Of a DNA stretch of 64,000 nt, positions 1 to 10,889 are shown in pieces (the first letter of the stretch is position 1; every line of letters starts with the position of its first letter). This DNA comes from Catonia carolina (taxonomy: Eukaryota > Arthropoda > Insecta > Hemiptera > Achilidae), in contig JAQMRL010000001.1 of assembly GCA_035578175.1 (NCBI GenBank), positions 61,589,553-61,653,552 of the forward strand, read 5' to 3'. Under the pieces are notes generated by a model, which saw only the letters and a list, made by a program, of their open reading frames with translations, was not told the DNA's origin and did no database searches. Both the position numbers and the translations under genes were made by a program.

Positions 1-1864
1 TGTTTATTCGAAAATTGCTTCATTCGTGAAGAAAATAGAACTATTATTTTAGCCGTGGAAGTAGCAGTTGAAATTTAAAAAATATTTAACTGTTTAATGT
101 TTCATATAGGCAATACTAATTTTCGCATCATAAAATAAAAGAATGAAAATAACTGCGAATAAACGCGGAGAAAAAACAAAAATATTGCCTAGATATTTTT
201 AAAATCGTTAAACGTTTTTAGTGTAACTGATTGTCGTTAAAAGGGCATAATTTGTATTTTGCTCTTACTAGGTATTGTTCAAGTATATTCTAAATTTCAG
301 TTTGGTAATGCCGGCGATTCTACTGACGATTAGTTGACAAGAAAAACTTCAGAGACGTCTTTATTAGAATAAACCTTAATATACAATGAAAAGATCACAA
401 TTTGTTACGTTCGTGTAGTAGTGTTTGCATGGTAGCCGACAAAATAATATCTTAAATTTAAGCAAGCTTGTATGTGACAACGCAATCTGTTCTTGTGCTT
501 CCTTTTTATGACTTTTTTAATTTAACACTGTGAAAAGCAGTATAAATATACTGCTGTTTCATACAATAAACTATAATCAATCCGTACTCGGAAGAACCTT
601 AACAAGTTTAAAAATGTTGTTGGTAGGCGTTTTATTTCTGGAAAGTATAGCATTTCAGTAGACGTTATTGTTTAATATTCGGCCGTATCGTTAACTGGGC
701 GGTGACAATGGGCGGATTTATGTAAAAATGTAAGTCGACGTTACGCGCAGGAACAGTACCGGTTCAATCAGGAAGCTCAACACTGACAAATGACGTAATA
801 CTGAATGAGACTACTTCATCGGTTCATATCGGATGACGTAGTGAACTATAATGAGCTCTCCGATTAGACAATAATAACTAATCAAATTGACGCCTAAGCA
901 GACATCTGATTGGTTAGGTTTGGAGATTTTTCATTGGTTGAGAATACTACACTCTGATTGGTCCTATATTATATCTGCCTTTGACGTCACACGCGCGTTG
1001 TCGTCATTGTAGGCCGCCTTACTCGCAACCCAAATAATTTTTTTTTTCTACTGTACATCGGCTCTTTTATATTTTAGTAGTATATTTTCGGATATGTTAA
1101 AGACACAAATAGTGCGAAAGGAATAAAAATTCATTAAGTAACGCTTTCTAATAATTATTTCTTTGTTGATTTAGGAACTGATAGTTAACTCAAAACGTAT
1201 AATAAAAATATACACGTTCTGCGCCAATAGTGTAAAACTGCAATCAACAATTCATTCCTCCTTAAAAAACGTTAGAAAATTAGTTGTGCATTGCTCTCTG
1301 TTTATTATTGGTATAGTCAAAATTCAACCACAAAAATTATAATAATTCTTAAAAAAACCGTGCGTATTGATGTACTACGCCTATGTTATTTAAGGAAGAT
1401 GTTGGTTTGAACATTAAATTTAATAAACTATTATCAGATTATATTTTTTGTACGATTAGTAAGATTAAATTTGTACGTTCTTTCACAACGACGTTGATAA
1501 CATCTTTTCTTACAAATCTGATTTTTCAAGTTACTTTAAATTAGGTAATTAATGAGATGTTAAATACTCGGCACAATTAATTTGAGTTTTTAGATCATTA
1601 GGGTAGAAGTTAGTTGAAACATTTACAAGTTATCTGAAATAAACTGAAAAGTTAATTGGGTTACTTTTTTGGTTTGCAACCGTATGTTTCAGTAGAAAAG
1701 TCATTTGATGAGCAAAGCAGGCCTTCTAAACAATTTTCAGTTCGCACTTCGCAAATGCGCCTTTAATATATTCACACTGCAAGGTCTAACTGTACAATAA
1801 TCTACTGTCATATGAAGAAGGTCTAAAAGTTTTTATTTCACCAGTACTTCTTTTGTTGTTATAA
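1..1864 (+). repeat. Long tandem repeat, unit 1 of a head-to-tail array (cut by window edge)
   Basis: Position 1 onward reappears almost unchanged at 1865 (for example ATTGCTTCATTCGTGAAG and AGCCGTGGAAGTAGCAGTT), giving a period of about 1864 bp. The first 700 bp are near-identical between units 1 and 2; the last 800 bp differ more by substitutions and small indels. The unit contains a TATAAATA box at 541-548 inside a short inverted repeat (GCAGTAT/ATACTGC) and a CCAAT/CRE-rich block at about 740-1010. No protein-coding frame of note is present. The array may continue to the left of the window. It could be satellite-like DNA or tandem insertions of a non-autonomous mobile element. Confidence 0.9.
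740..1010. promoter_or_regulatory. CCAAT/CRE-rich block, copy 1 (partly decayed)
   Basis: Visible sites are TGACGTAA at 791-798, TGACGTA at 834-840, inverted CCAAT (ATTGG) at 909-913, 933-937 and 957-961, and a perfect palindromic CRE TGACGTCA at 982-989. Three CCAAT positions intact in copy 2 are mutated here (TTCAAT, GATTAG, TAATCA at the equivalent places). NF-Y binds CCAAT and CREB/ATF proteins bind TGACGTCA, a pairing typical of promoters; that this block is active is inference only. Confidence 0.55.
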
Positions 1865-3576
1865 TGTTTACTCGAATATTGCTTCATTCGTGAAGAAAAC
1901 AGAACTATTATTTTAGCCGTGGAAGTAGCAGTTGAAATTTAAAAAATATTTAACTGTTTAATGTTTCATATAGGCAATACTAATTTTCGCATCATAAAAT
2001 AAAAGAATGAAAATAACTGCGAATAAACGCGGAGAAAAAACAAAAATATTGCCTAGATATTTTTAAAATCGTTAAACGTTTTTAGTGTAACTGGTTGTCG
2101 TTAAAAGGGCATAATTTGTATTTTGCTCTTACTAGGAATTGTTCAAGTATATTCTAAATTTCAGTTTGGTAATGCCGGCGATTCTACTGACGATTAGTTG
2201 ACAAAAAAAACTTCAGAGACGTCTTTATTAGAATAAACCTTAATATACAATGAAAAGATCACAATGTGTTACGTTCGTGTAGTAGTGTTTGCATGGTAGC
2301 CGACAAAATAATGTCTTAAATTTAAGCAAGCTTGTATGTGACAACGCAATCTATTCTTGTGCTTCCTTTTTATGACTTTTTTAATTTAACACTGTGAAAA
2401 GCAGTATAAATATACTGCTGTTTCATACAATAAACTATAATCAATCCGTACTCGGAAGAACCTTAACAAGTTTAAAAATGTTGTTGGTAGGCGTTTTATT
2501 TCTGGAAAGTATAGCATTTCAGTAGACGTTATTGTTTAATATTCGGCCGTATCGTTAACTGGGCGGTGACAATGGGCGGATTTATGTAAAAATGTAAGTC
2601 GACGTCACGCGCAGGAACAGTACCGGACCAATCAGGAAGCTTGATACTGACAAATGACGTAATACTGGTTGAGACGATTTCATTGGTTGATATCGGATGA
2701 CGTAGTGAACTATAATGAGCCCTCTGATTGGACAATATTAACCAATCAAAATGACGCATAAGACGACAACTGATCGGGTTTGAAGATTTTTCATTGGTTG
2801 AGAATACTAGTTTCTGATTGGTCCAATATTATATCTTTTATTGACGTCACACGGACGTCACCGTCATTGTAGGCCGCCTCACTCGCAAGACCTAAATAAT
2901 TATATTTTCAACTGTAGATCAGTTCTATTAGATTTCAATTACATATTTTCAGATATGTTATAGACACAAATGGTGCAGAAGAAAAAAACATTCGTTAACT
3001 AACGCTTTATAATGATTATTTCTTTGTTGATTTAGCATCCGATAATTAACTCAAAATATATAATTAAAACTTACACGTTCTTCGCCAACCGTGTAAAATT
3101 CCAATTAACAATTCATTTCTTCTTAAAAAACATTAGAAAATTAGTTGTGCATGGCTTTCTGTTTTTTATTGCCTTAGTTAAAATTCAAACACAAAAATTA
3201 TAATAACTCTCTGAAATAAGACCGTACGAATTGATAGACTACGCCTACGTTATTTAAGGAAGATGTTGGTATGAACATTAAATTTAATAAACTATTATCA
3301 ACTTATATTTTTTGAACGATTAATAAGATTAAATTTGTACATTCTTTCATAACATTGATAACATCCTTTCTTTCAATTTCAATCTTTCATGTAACTTAAA
3401 ATTAAGTAAATAATGAGATGTTAAATACTTGGCACAATTAATTTAGGTTTTTAGATCATAAGGCTAGATGTTAGTTCAAACCTTTACAGGTTATCTGAAA
3501 TAAACTAAAAATTTAATTGGGTTTTTTTTATTGTTTAAAAGTGTTTATTTCATTAGTGCCTCTTATTTTCTTAACA
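1865..3576 (+). repeat. Long tandem repeat, unit 2
   Basis: This is a full unit of about 1.71 kb, homologous along its length to unit 1 and followed directly by a third copy beginning near 3577. It keeps the TATAAATA box (2405-2412) and the best preserved CCAAT/CRE block (2600-2862). The flank after the block (about 2880-3080, with GTTGATTTAGCATCCGATAA) is related to the hairpin arms near 21.9 and 22.4 kb, which links the array to that complex. No coding capacity is recognised. Confidence 0.9.
2600..2862. promoter_or_regulatory. CCAAT/CRE-rich block, copy 2 (best preserved)
   Basis: Within about 260 bp there are CCAAT boxes in both orientations at 2628-2632, 2682-2686, 2727-2731, 2742-2746, 2793-2797, 2817-2821 and 2823-2827. 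They alternate with CRE/ATF-like cores at 2601-2608 (GACGTCAC), 2655-2662, 2698-2705, 2752-2757, a perfect TGACGTCA at 2842-2849, and GACGTCA at 2854-2860. The regular alternation looks like an enhancer or promoter module. The open frame on the minus strand here (2529-2759) is best explained as a by-product, because homologous copies break it or use other frames. Confidence 0.6.
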
Positions 3577-4153
3577 TGTTTTAGTCGAAAATTTGCTTCT
3601 CTCGCTAAAAAAACCGAACGATTATTGTAGCCGTGGAAGTAGCAGTTAAAATTTAAAAAAATATTTAACAGTAACTGCCTCTTGTAGGCAATACTAAATT
3701 TTTGCATCACAAAATAAAATACTGACACAAGCAGCGAATAAACGCGGAGAAATGTCAAAAATATCGCCCAGAAATTTTTTATATTGTTAACCGTGTTTAG
3801 TGTGACTGATTGTCGTCAAAAGGGCACAATTTCTATTTTGCTGTTACTTGGTATTGATCAAGTATATTCTAAGTTTCGGTTTTATAATGCCGGCGATTCT
3901 ACATACGATTTTTTGACAAGAAAACTTCAGTGACGTCCTTGTTAGAATTTACAAACTTTAATATACTTTATTTATTTTTTGAACTTTAATATACAGTGAA
4001 AAAATCACATTTTGTTACGTTCTTATCGTAATGTCTGCATGGTAGCCGACAAAATAATGTCTTAAATTTGAACAAGCTTGTATGTGACATCGCAATCGAA
4101 AATCCAATACTTCATGAGCACAGAACGATTATTGTAGCCGTGGAAGTAGCACA
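3577..4153 (+). repeat. Long tandem repeat, unit 3 (truncated) plus a short fourth fragment
   Basis: From about 3577 the unit start is repeated with more divergence (AGCCGTGGAAGTAGCAGTT recurs near 3630) and runs to about 4100, where it stops before the TATA box and CCAAT/CRE block. At about 4121-4152 the start motif (GATTATTGTAGCCGTGGAAG) recurs once more, directly before an AT microsatellite. Its sequence matches unit 3 rather than unit 1, so the fragment probably arose from unit 3. Confidence 0.8.
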
Positions 4154-4182
4154 AGAAAACAGGAATACAAACGTTTACAAAC

Positions 4183-4232
4183 GTATATATATATATATTT
4201 TTTTTTTATTATATGTAAAATATTATTAACAA

Positions 4233-4294
<62 letters not shown>
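4183..4294. repeat. (AT)n microsatellite
   Basis: An interrupted run of alternating A and T, with the longest pure stretch at about 4248-4294, terminates the tandem array. Confidence 0.95.
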
Positions 4295-4299
<5 letters not shown>

Positions 4300-5355
4300 T
4301 GAAATATTTTATTTACAATTTAAAATTGCGTTTTCAAACTTTGTATTCATTCTGCAGAATTGAAAATTAGCCAAGAATTTTACTGTAAAATTTAAAATAT
4401 ACTAAAATTATAATTTTATAAAATTTAAACCATAAATAAACATTTAATGTTTACGTAAACCTCCGGAATATTTAAACCCATGTTTAAAAATACCCCGAAG
4501 GGAATTACAGTATGAGTCAAATTTTACAAAAAATTTAGTAAAATTATTAAGTATTTGTCGAAAAAAAGGACTAAATTCCTATCTGTACATAATGGAAAGG
4601 AAATTGGTTGCCTGCTCGGAATTTGAATGGAGGACTTCTGTTGTTTAAGAATAGGCCTACATTTTGAGCTATCAAGATAGCATTCAATATTTAATTTTCA
4701 TTCTGATTTCCTGACACTTAGTTATATAGAGGAACTGACAGCAAAAGACTACGTATAATTACCAATTATATAAACTTATTTTAAAACAAACAAAAATACG
4801 GAAAACATTCCCTGTATTAACAACCAACTGTTCAAAAAATGAGATGAAGAATAAATTCTACCCGATGATCTCTCTTTAGAACTGTTTCTTTTATTTAAGC
4901 ACGCCTAGCAGTCACAGAAGATAATTTTTGCTCAGAACAGAAATTTTGGTATTTAGTTAGTATCAGAGCGCAAGGTTGATAACCGTTTTATTATTAATAT
5001 TTTAATTTAAATTTAATACCAAAAGTTTATAAATTTACGTTATTGTTTATTGTTAAGTAGTGTATCATTATATTATTTAAGTTTTTAAAATAGTAAGTAG
5101 TTTTTGTTTTGTTGTTATTGTGCTGTATATTTTGGTGATGAAATAAATATAATATTATTATGTTCAAAAATTATTGTCATGAAAAATACGGACTGGGCTC
5201 TGTACGGATGTGTTTGTTGTAAAGTCACCCAACTCCTCCAAGGTCGTGTAATACCACTTTGTTCGTTTGTACTAAGTAACCAATGTTTGGGTGTTCGATC
5301 ATCCAGTATCCACATAAAATGAATATACCACGCATACCTGTATTGCCAAAGAGTT
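4300..5355. other. AT-rich stretch without a recognised gene
   Basis: This holds poly-A/T-rich sequence. A somewhat less AT-rich patch lies at about 5185-5345, with short open frames on both strands (5104-5322 +, 5115-5423 -); neither peptide resembles a family I know. They overlap on opposite strands and are probably fortuitous. Confidence 0.5.
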
Positions 5356-5361
5356 AATATA

Positions 5362-6749
5362 CCGTATTTTCCGGACGATAAGACGCACTTTTTTCTGTAG
5401 GAAAATGACCTAAAAATTACCATGCGTCTTATGGTCCGAACGCTAGCTACATTTCAGGGTAGATGCTTTCTATAATAATATTTATTACTACCCTACTCTA
5501 CTTAAACACGTTCAATAACTAGGGATTTCAAAACAAAACATACAATGATATAGGATGTACCGTAGTTTTTAAACTGTATCGTCTTGAAGATTTTAAGCAT
5601 ACTCAGTAGTTTCTGTATCGATATTAGGGCCTACTTACGGTAAATATCATAGCATTTTAAAATATGAAGCAAGTTTCGTACTCTTTTGCTTTTAAATTAA
5701 AAGTGGTTCAATATGCAAAAGATAATGGCATTCGGGAAGTAGAAAGGCATTTTTTACCTTCTCCAACAGAAAAAATGATTCGGGAATGGCGGAAACAAGA
5801 AGATTTATTACTCAAGGCAGATAATAAGAAACATACCAGTAAATATCGAACTCATGCTGTCAAATGGCCACAAATTGAAAAATTAGATTATCGATTACTA
5901 TTAGACTAACCATTTTGCCTGAATCTGATTGTCTACCTGATTTGACAATGCAGTATGTCAGTTCAGGTAGACAGTCCGACACGATGTCACGTACACAAAC
6001 TAGCAACATGGATAGTAACACCCATCCCACTGCATTACCAAGTCTATTTTTCGAAATTCTAAAAATTCTACCGCAATATTGGCCAATCGATATTTCGTGT
6101 TATTAACATGTCTGTACTAAGTTTTTTACGCTGGATAAAACAATAGTTTGCCCGAACCGAACGATCGTGTGGTTACCGAGATAGCAAGGGTTCAGAATAT
6201 TGTTAATAAATTAAAATTTAAATAACGTATGAATTTGAAATTTCGTACACGCTGTAATAATATAATTGTTTATGTTGTGTTAAAATTTCAAACTTTTTGG
6301 TCAAATATTTATCGAGTTACACGCCTCTAAACGCATGAAATTTGTTGCGGTATCAAAAAAACCGGGTCTTTTTGTCTTCCAACCTCGATATGGCAACTTT
6401 TAAACAACATTCAAAATATATGACTATTATAAATCAAAGCAGAAAAAATGAGCTAAATTTTGATGTAAAGTATGTTGAAATCCGACTCAAAGTTATGGAG
6501 ATGCTTTGGGTTCAAACTCGCGTGTCTATGATTATGAAACCGATTGTAGTAATTTACGTACTTACAGTTTCTATATCCATGTTTTTTTGTAAATATCTTT
6601 TGTACTTGCTGTTTTTCAAATAAAGAAATCACATTTACCTGTAATAAAAACTAATTAAAATCAGTCAAAATAATTTTTAGATAATTTATGCCTTGAAAAA
6701 CAAGGGTGCGTCTTATCGTCCGGTGCGTCTTATCGTCCGAAAAATACGG
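5362..6749 (+). mobile_element. pogo-like (Tc1/mariner superfamily) DNA transposon, internally deleted
   Basis: The ends are near-perfect inverted repeats of about 27 bp: CCGTATTTTCCGGACGATAA begins at 5362, and its reverse complement, with one extra T replacing a C, ends at 6749. The dinucleotide TA flanks both ends (5360-5361 and 6750-6751), as expected for TA target duplication. The right end also carries a second short copy of the terminal motif (GTGCGTCTTATCGTCC at about 6706 and again at 6723). At 1388 bp the element is shorter than autonomous pogo/Tigger elements and lacks the catalytic DDE region, so it is non-autonomous. Confidence 0.85.
5664..5909 (+). pseudogene. N-terminal DNA-binding part of a pogo/Tigger-type transposase
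   Basis: The 81-residue frame reads like the amino end of pogo/Tigger transposases: a helix-turn-helix start (MKQVSYSFAFKLKVVQYAK, residues 1-19), then VERHFLPSPTEKMIREWRKQ (residues 26-45), the second recognition helix. The conserved [KR]WP-[EQ]-[IL]E motif that follows in the family is seen as KWPQIEKL (about residues 68-75). The protein stops where the CENP-B-type DNA-binding domain would continue; the DDE catalytic domain is missing. In the family this segment binds the terminal repeats of the same element. The remainder of the transposon (5915-6700) shows no catalytic motifs. The start is chosen because the family normally begins with Met-Lys/Pro-basic residues here. Confidence 0.75.
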
Positions 6750-6764
6750 TAACCCCTAGCACAT

Positions 6765-7000
6765 CAAGTTCATGCCTAATATTTCCATTGTTTTTATGGT
6801 CCTGCAAACGATACCCTGCAAAAGATCTTAACAATCTCATTTTAGCAGTTTCTGTTCCTTATATCTCCTGAGCAATCAGGGTCCAACTCTCTGAACCATA
6901 CATAGGACTTAAAAATGGTTCTTTTGTACTTTACCGACAAGCGTCTCCCTCAAAGTATATATTTAAAAACATCCTTATTTGAAACTTGTTATCCAGTTTG
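6765..7000 (-). pseudogene. Non-LTR retrotransposon reverse transcriptase, C-terminal fragment
   Basis: Read on the minus strand, the segment encodes YGSESWTLIAQEI, then RIETAEMRxLRS-like residues (TETAKMRLLRSFAGYRLQD) and HKNNGNIRHELDVLGV. This is the pattern of the RT thumb and C-terminal region of insect RTE-like elements (YGSETW..., ...GYTxLDHKRNEDIRxEL). A frameshift is needed upstream, near 6900-6950, to join the KYKRTIFKSY part. The fragment lies immediately beyond the pogo-like element's right end and is unrelated to it. Confidence 0.65.
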
Positions 7001-7009
7001 ATTTAAAAT

Positions 7010-8050
7010 GTGTTACGTTATAATTTTTTGAAGTAGATTATTCATGTAGTAAAATACCGTGTATTGTTGTGCCATACAATTACTTATCGTTAGTTTTTTA
7101 TTTCTTTTTGTTCAATGAAAGTATAAACTATTAATGTATTAATAAGTTTACTCGTAACTATGGACAGTACATTAAAAGAAAAAAATAATTATTTGTAATC
7201 ATTTAGTTTAAAATAAAGTTTGTCTATTCTTTTCAAAGTTTTTGTACGTAGTGTAATCTTTTCATTCCGAATCCCTATTTCTGACTTATTACTCATAGGT
7301 AATGTGTATTATCTTACATGACAATAACGTTTTTTCATTTAACGTTTGTGTTTTCGATTTTTAAACGTGTACAACTAATTTTCATTCTGCTGCTATTCTA
7401 TATATGGGTCAGGAACCATACTTTATTTTTTGTTTGCTGAATTTATCAGTTTGTTTTCTTTTATTATTTATAGCCGCCTAAATGTAGAAAGAGTTGTTTA
7501 TTTTCTAAGTATATTTTTACAATATTGCTATGTAAATATAAATGTGAGGACCTACTTAAAGGGCATTCAATTCAATTTCCTTCTATTTGCTTTTGTATTA
7601 TTATTGTATAGATGAGAAGTTCGGTAGCTACAAGCATATCGTTTCTTCGTCTTAAACAGGAAGTAAGTTATTCTGTTCATTTTCACCCATCAGCCGAACT
7701 TGGTCGGTTCGAGATTTCTTTTTAAATAAATGAAAGAGTCTGCTGAAATTTTTTTCAATGTTAGTGTGTCCGAATTGGAGACAGTTCTCAATATCCTGTC
7801 ACGTCAATATTTGACCTTACTATTTCCAGACGATATTTTCAGTGCCAAGTTATTTTAGTTTTATAAAAATTTGTTACGTTTACTTTTTCAGAAATTTTGA
7901 CTAACAGAAATTATCTACGGAGATCTTTTAAGCTATACTGGAACAAATATTACTTTCTTATAATTTATTGTTAATACTATTATTTGAAGTTTCTATTCTG
8001 AGTTTTTTTTAGCGAAGTAAACAACTGTCTGCGTGGGAGGACTGCTTAGA
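7010..8050. other. AT-rich stretch, nothing recognised
   Basis: No coding, RNA or terminal-repeat signal is seen. A short patch at 7688-7722 (CATCAGCCGAAC...GGTTCGAGA) faintly recalls the head of the approximately 400-bp dispersed repeat found elsewhere in the window, but the similarity is too short to call. Confidence 0.4.
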
Positions 8051-8119
8051 AGACCGAATTTAATATTATCAGTCTTTTTCAATAATAAGTTTGCCAGAAA
8101 TCCGATCAAACCATATTTA

Positions 8120-8310
8120 GACTACTGATTACTGACTTTAAGAGCTTGCACAAAGAGGAAACACAGACAAATGGATAGTAGGATAAAAAGAGAAAAACAT
8201 AATTGAAGAAATATTGAGAATTCAGGCTGCAAAATAGCTTCCAAAGATTTCTTAAGTAATTTAACGTGGCCTAAAATTGGCCCTGTATGAAAAGACTACT
8301 TGTGTGAGAA
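8120..8310 (+). repeat. Dispersed repeat, copy 1 (partner at about 35960-36150)
   Basis: The blocks ACTGATTACTGAC, AATAGCTTCC and AAAAGACT occur in the same order and spacing near 35.96-36.15 kb. Between them the two stretches align with many substitutions. No coding function is recognised in either copy. The pair is likely an old transposon-derived repeat. Confidence 0.5.
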
Positions 8311-8578
8311 AGGCTTTATGGAATATTTTAATGATATGATAATCGTATTTGAAAATTTTATAAAAATAGATTCTGTCTAAAAGAAGCAGAATCAGAACGA
8401 ACTAAAGAACTATAGATTACAGTCAAAAGTAACTGAGCTGGCTGTTCTCGCTTTTAAAACTCCACTTATTTAAAAAAAATCAACCAAGCTCGCTTGCAAA
8501 ACTTAATTTCCTATTATTTCATGAAGGTACAGGTTTACGATGTATATATTCTCACTACGAGATTAAGTCACGATACAA

Positions 8579-8650
8579 TTTTTTTGTTTATATCCGACTG
8601 TTTTGCAATTACTGCTAATCAGATGACAAGAATGGTGATAGGTGAAAATG
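8579..8650 (-). repeat. SINE family 1, 3'-tail fragment
   Basis: A poly-T start followed by ATCCGACTGTTTTGCAATTA and CTGCTAATCAGATG is the reverse complement of the 3' half of the complete SINE at 63052-63239. The tRNA-like head is absent. Confidence 0.7.
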
Positions 8651-8659
8651 AGTGATCAA

Positions 8660-9790
8660 AAAATGTCAGACCTAAGCGGGACTGCTGTCGTAAAAGCCAG
8701 TTTTGCTGACCACTTAAGCTAAAATACTTGAAAATTTATTTTGCTGAAAGCTTTTATCCTTTTTCCATGTATTTTAAAGAATAAGGGTTTTTGTTGACTT
8801 TGGTTTCGGCTTCCCTGGACTGACTCGTTCCATAAAAAATGAGTTCTCTCCATACAGATATGCAATCAATATTTTTTTTAAAATTCCTGATTATTGCCGA
8901 AAATAGAAAACTATTGTTTTTCATGACCTCTGGTTCTTTAAAGAGTTACCGAACCGATGCCGTGATTAATCAATTCATTAATAAATTTTGTGGCCTCCAT
9001 AAAGACTAAGCGGTCCAGTTTTACGGAAGACATCTTTATTTTGGATAAGCTCTATTTGAATATTTGGGGTTTCTATTAACTTTTAGACGTAGAAAACGAA
9101 AATGTTCCCGCCGAGCTCGTGCTTTGAGTTCTTACTATAAAAAAATGTGACCGTAAAATTTCAAATTACTGTTTTAATTCGGAGGTACTCTGTTTGGTCC
9201 AGCAAACTTATTTTCTATAACTTAAACTTATTAATTTAATGGTACAAGTAATCTGTTTATATGTTTAGAAAAATACAAATCAAAAGAAATACTGCGTTGA
9301 TGTTACAGATTTAACTTCCCATACAATTTATTTAGTATAAAAACTTTAAACCTTATTCAAACGAATACATACTTATTTGAAAAATGCGTAGAGTAAATCC
9401 TACCAAAGGAAACATTCGTTTTTCATATTTTTGTTCGCAGAAAATCATCAAATATTTTCCTACAAAAGAAGCTGAATGGAAAGAAAATGATCAGATATTA
9501 AAGATTATGTTTCAGTGGAAAGTATTTTTCTTGGAAATGTTTCTGAATGAAACAAAAACCACGTATAATAAGAATTTAGACGATGAAAGTCAAGTAGCAA
9601 TATAAATTTTTATGAAAACATGAAATAAATTTAAAATACACTCTCTGCACCTCCTTTATTCAAACTTAATTATTAGTCAACTTTATATTTTAACGAATAT
9701 GATAATAAATTGTAATTTAATATCAACTTTGTTTGGTTACAGTTCCTTTTAGTCCAATCTTATCCGTACAATTTGATGTTTTGTAATGAC
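8660..9790. other. AT-rich stretch, one unassigned 73-codon frame
   Basis: The frame at 9384-9605 (+), beginning MRRVNPTKGNIRFSYFC, is lysine-rich and resembles no family I recognise. With no neighbouring signal it may be fortuitous. Nothing else is seen here. Confidence 0.35.
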
Positions 9791-9802
9791 TTGTTTTCAA
9801 TG

Positions 9803-10018
9803 AACGATCAGGAGTTGTACGAGGGAGATAGAATTTGAAACTGGGACATAAAAAATGAGTTGCAGTCAAAAAATATAGATGAGAGAATCAGCTTTTATCG
9901 TAATAAATGGCCGGAGTATCTTCAAAGAATGAAGGACAATAGATTTCCGAAATAGGTTCCGGGAAACAGGTCCAAGGAAAGAAGAAACTTGGAAAGACCT
10001 CTACAGTGCTCGGAGTAA
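9803..10018 (+). pseudogene. Non-LTR retrotransposon C-terminal fragment
   Basis: The frame reads ERISFYRNKWPEYLQRMKDN, then RFPK, a stop, and a basic RSKERRNLERP segment. This matches the C-terminal tail of insect non-LTR polyproteins (I..YRNKWxxHLxRMxxxRLPK...GKRxxGRPRKRW), which follows the reverse transcriptase domain. Stops at about 9835 and 9950 show that it is dead. No catalytic residues are in the retained part. Confidence 0.65.
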
Positions 10019-10385
10019 TTAATTTTAATTACAGTTTTTAATGAAAGAAAAACATTTGATACCAGAACAAGTAGATAGATATTTCATAAAGAGAAGAATA
10101 TTAAAGTCGAATTAATCCATTTAGGATTTCACATTTTTTTCTAAACTGTCAAAAATGAAAAATCTAGCCAATTGGTCACAGAAGACCAGTCGACATAATA
10201 TTTTAAGAAGACCCATTTTTAAGAGAAGTCCTACGTGTTAAGTATTAATAAAAAAAACTTTACTGAAATTGTGAAGTGTTTAAATGATGAACAAAACTGG
10301 TGTACGGATAAAATTAAAAATATTATAGTTTTGTAATAATTTTACAAGGAAATAAATATATATTTATTTCGCTGTACTTCCTCTT

Positions 10386-10612
10386 CTTAAAGTTCCATCT
10401 CCTATCGGAGGTTGGATATCATAATGGCTATGGTCACTCTGCTGGCTGCCGCTCTGAATAGTTGCAATGAACTACAGTTGAACCATTCTCTAAGATTCCG
10501 CAGCCAGGAGATGCGTCTTCTTCCTACGCCTCTTCTTCCTCGGATCCTTCCCTGCATAATAATTCTCAGCAACTCATATTGTTCTCCTCTGGTTATGTGA
10601 CCCAAATATTCA
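10386..10612 (-). pseudogene. RTE-like retrotransposon 3' end (C-terminal RT fragment with AAGAAG-type tail)
   Basis: The minus strand reads FGHITRGEQYELLRIIMQGR, then RGVGRRRISWLRNLREWF and LFRAAASRVTIAIMISNL. This is the invariant end of insect RTE-type ORF2 (LGHIxRGERYxLLRLIIQGKI...GRRRxSWLRNLRxWxG...LFRAAxxRVxIAxMIANLR). The stop and a GAAGAGGAAG tail follow at the low-coordinate end. It is a 5'-truncated insertion of about 230 bp. The same C-terminal module recurs at 13240-13400 and at 25515-25630. Confidence 0.85.
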
Positions 10613-10710
10613 CTGTACTAGCAAATTATAAACACATAACTTTAAAAGATGTTAAAAATCTGCTGTTAAAAATCATCTCTTAAAAACTCATTAAAAATAA
10701 TACCCAAATC

Positions 10711-10880
10711 TTTTGTTTCTAGAGTCGCATCAACAACTTAACGTAACGACTACTGCGAGTTTTGAATTAGTGGGTTTAAACATGTAGTAATATTTACAAA
10801 CCTTAGCCGGGAATTGAAACCAGTACCTTTTGATTCACTTTCTAGCACGATAAGCACTACGCTTTGAAGGCGGCTCAAAA
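10711..10880 (-). repeat. tRNA-derived SINE, family 2
   Basis: On the minus strand a tRNA-like head (GTGCTTATCGTGCTAGAAAG) is followed by a box B-like GGTTTCAATTCCCGG and a tail with GTCGTTACGTTAAGTTGTTG and ATGCGACTCTAGA. The same tail occurs at 39880, 31950, 47760 and 51523. RNA polymerase III normally transcribes such elements from the internal A and B boxes. Confidence 0.75.
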
Positions 10881-10889
10881 ATTCTTTAT

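Noticed and set aside
1..4153. Viral homologous-region or endogenous virus origin of the CRE-bearing tandem repeats
   Set aside because: CRE-like sites in tandem repeats recall viral repeat regions, but no viral gene fragment is seen anywhere in the window.
5104..5423. Overlapping opposite-strand frames of 72 and 102 codons
   Set aside because: Neither shows a family pattern; one runs into the transposon end; mutual overlap suggests chance.
7688..7722. Head of the approximately 400-bp repeat
   Set aside because: Similarity is limited to about 25 bases and no core or 3' part follows.
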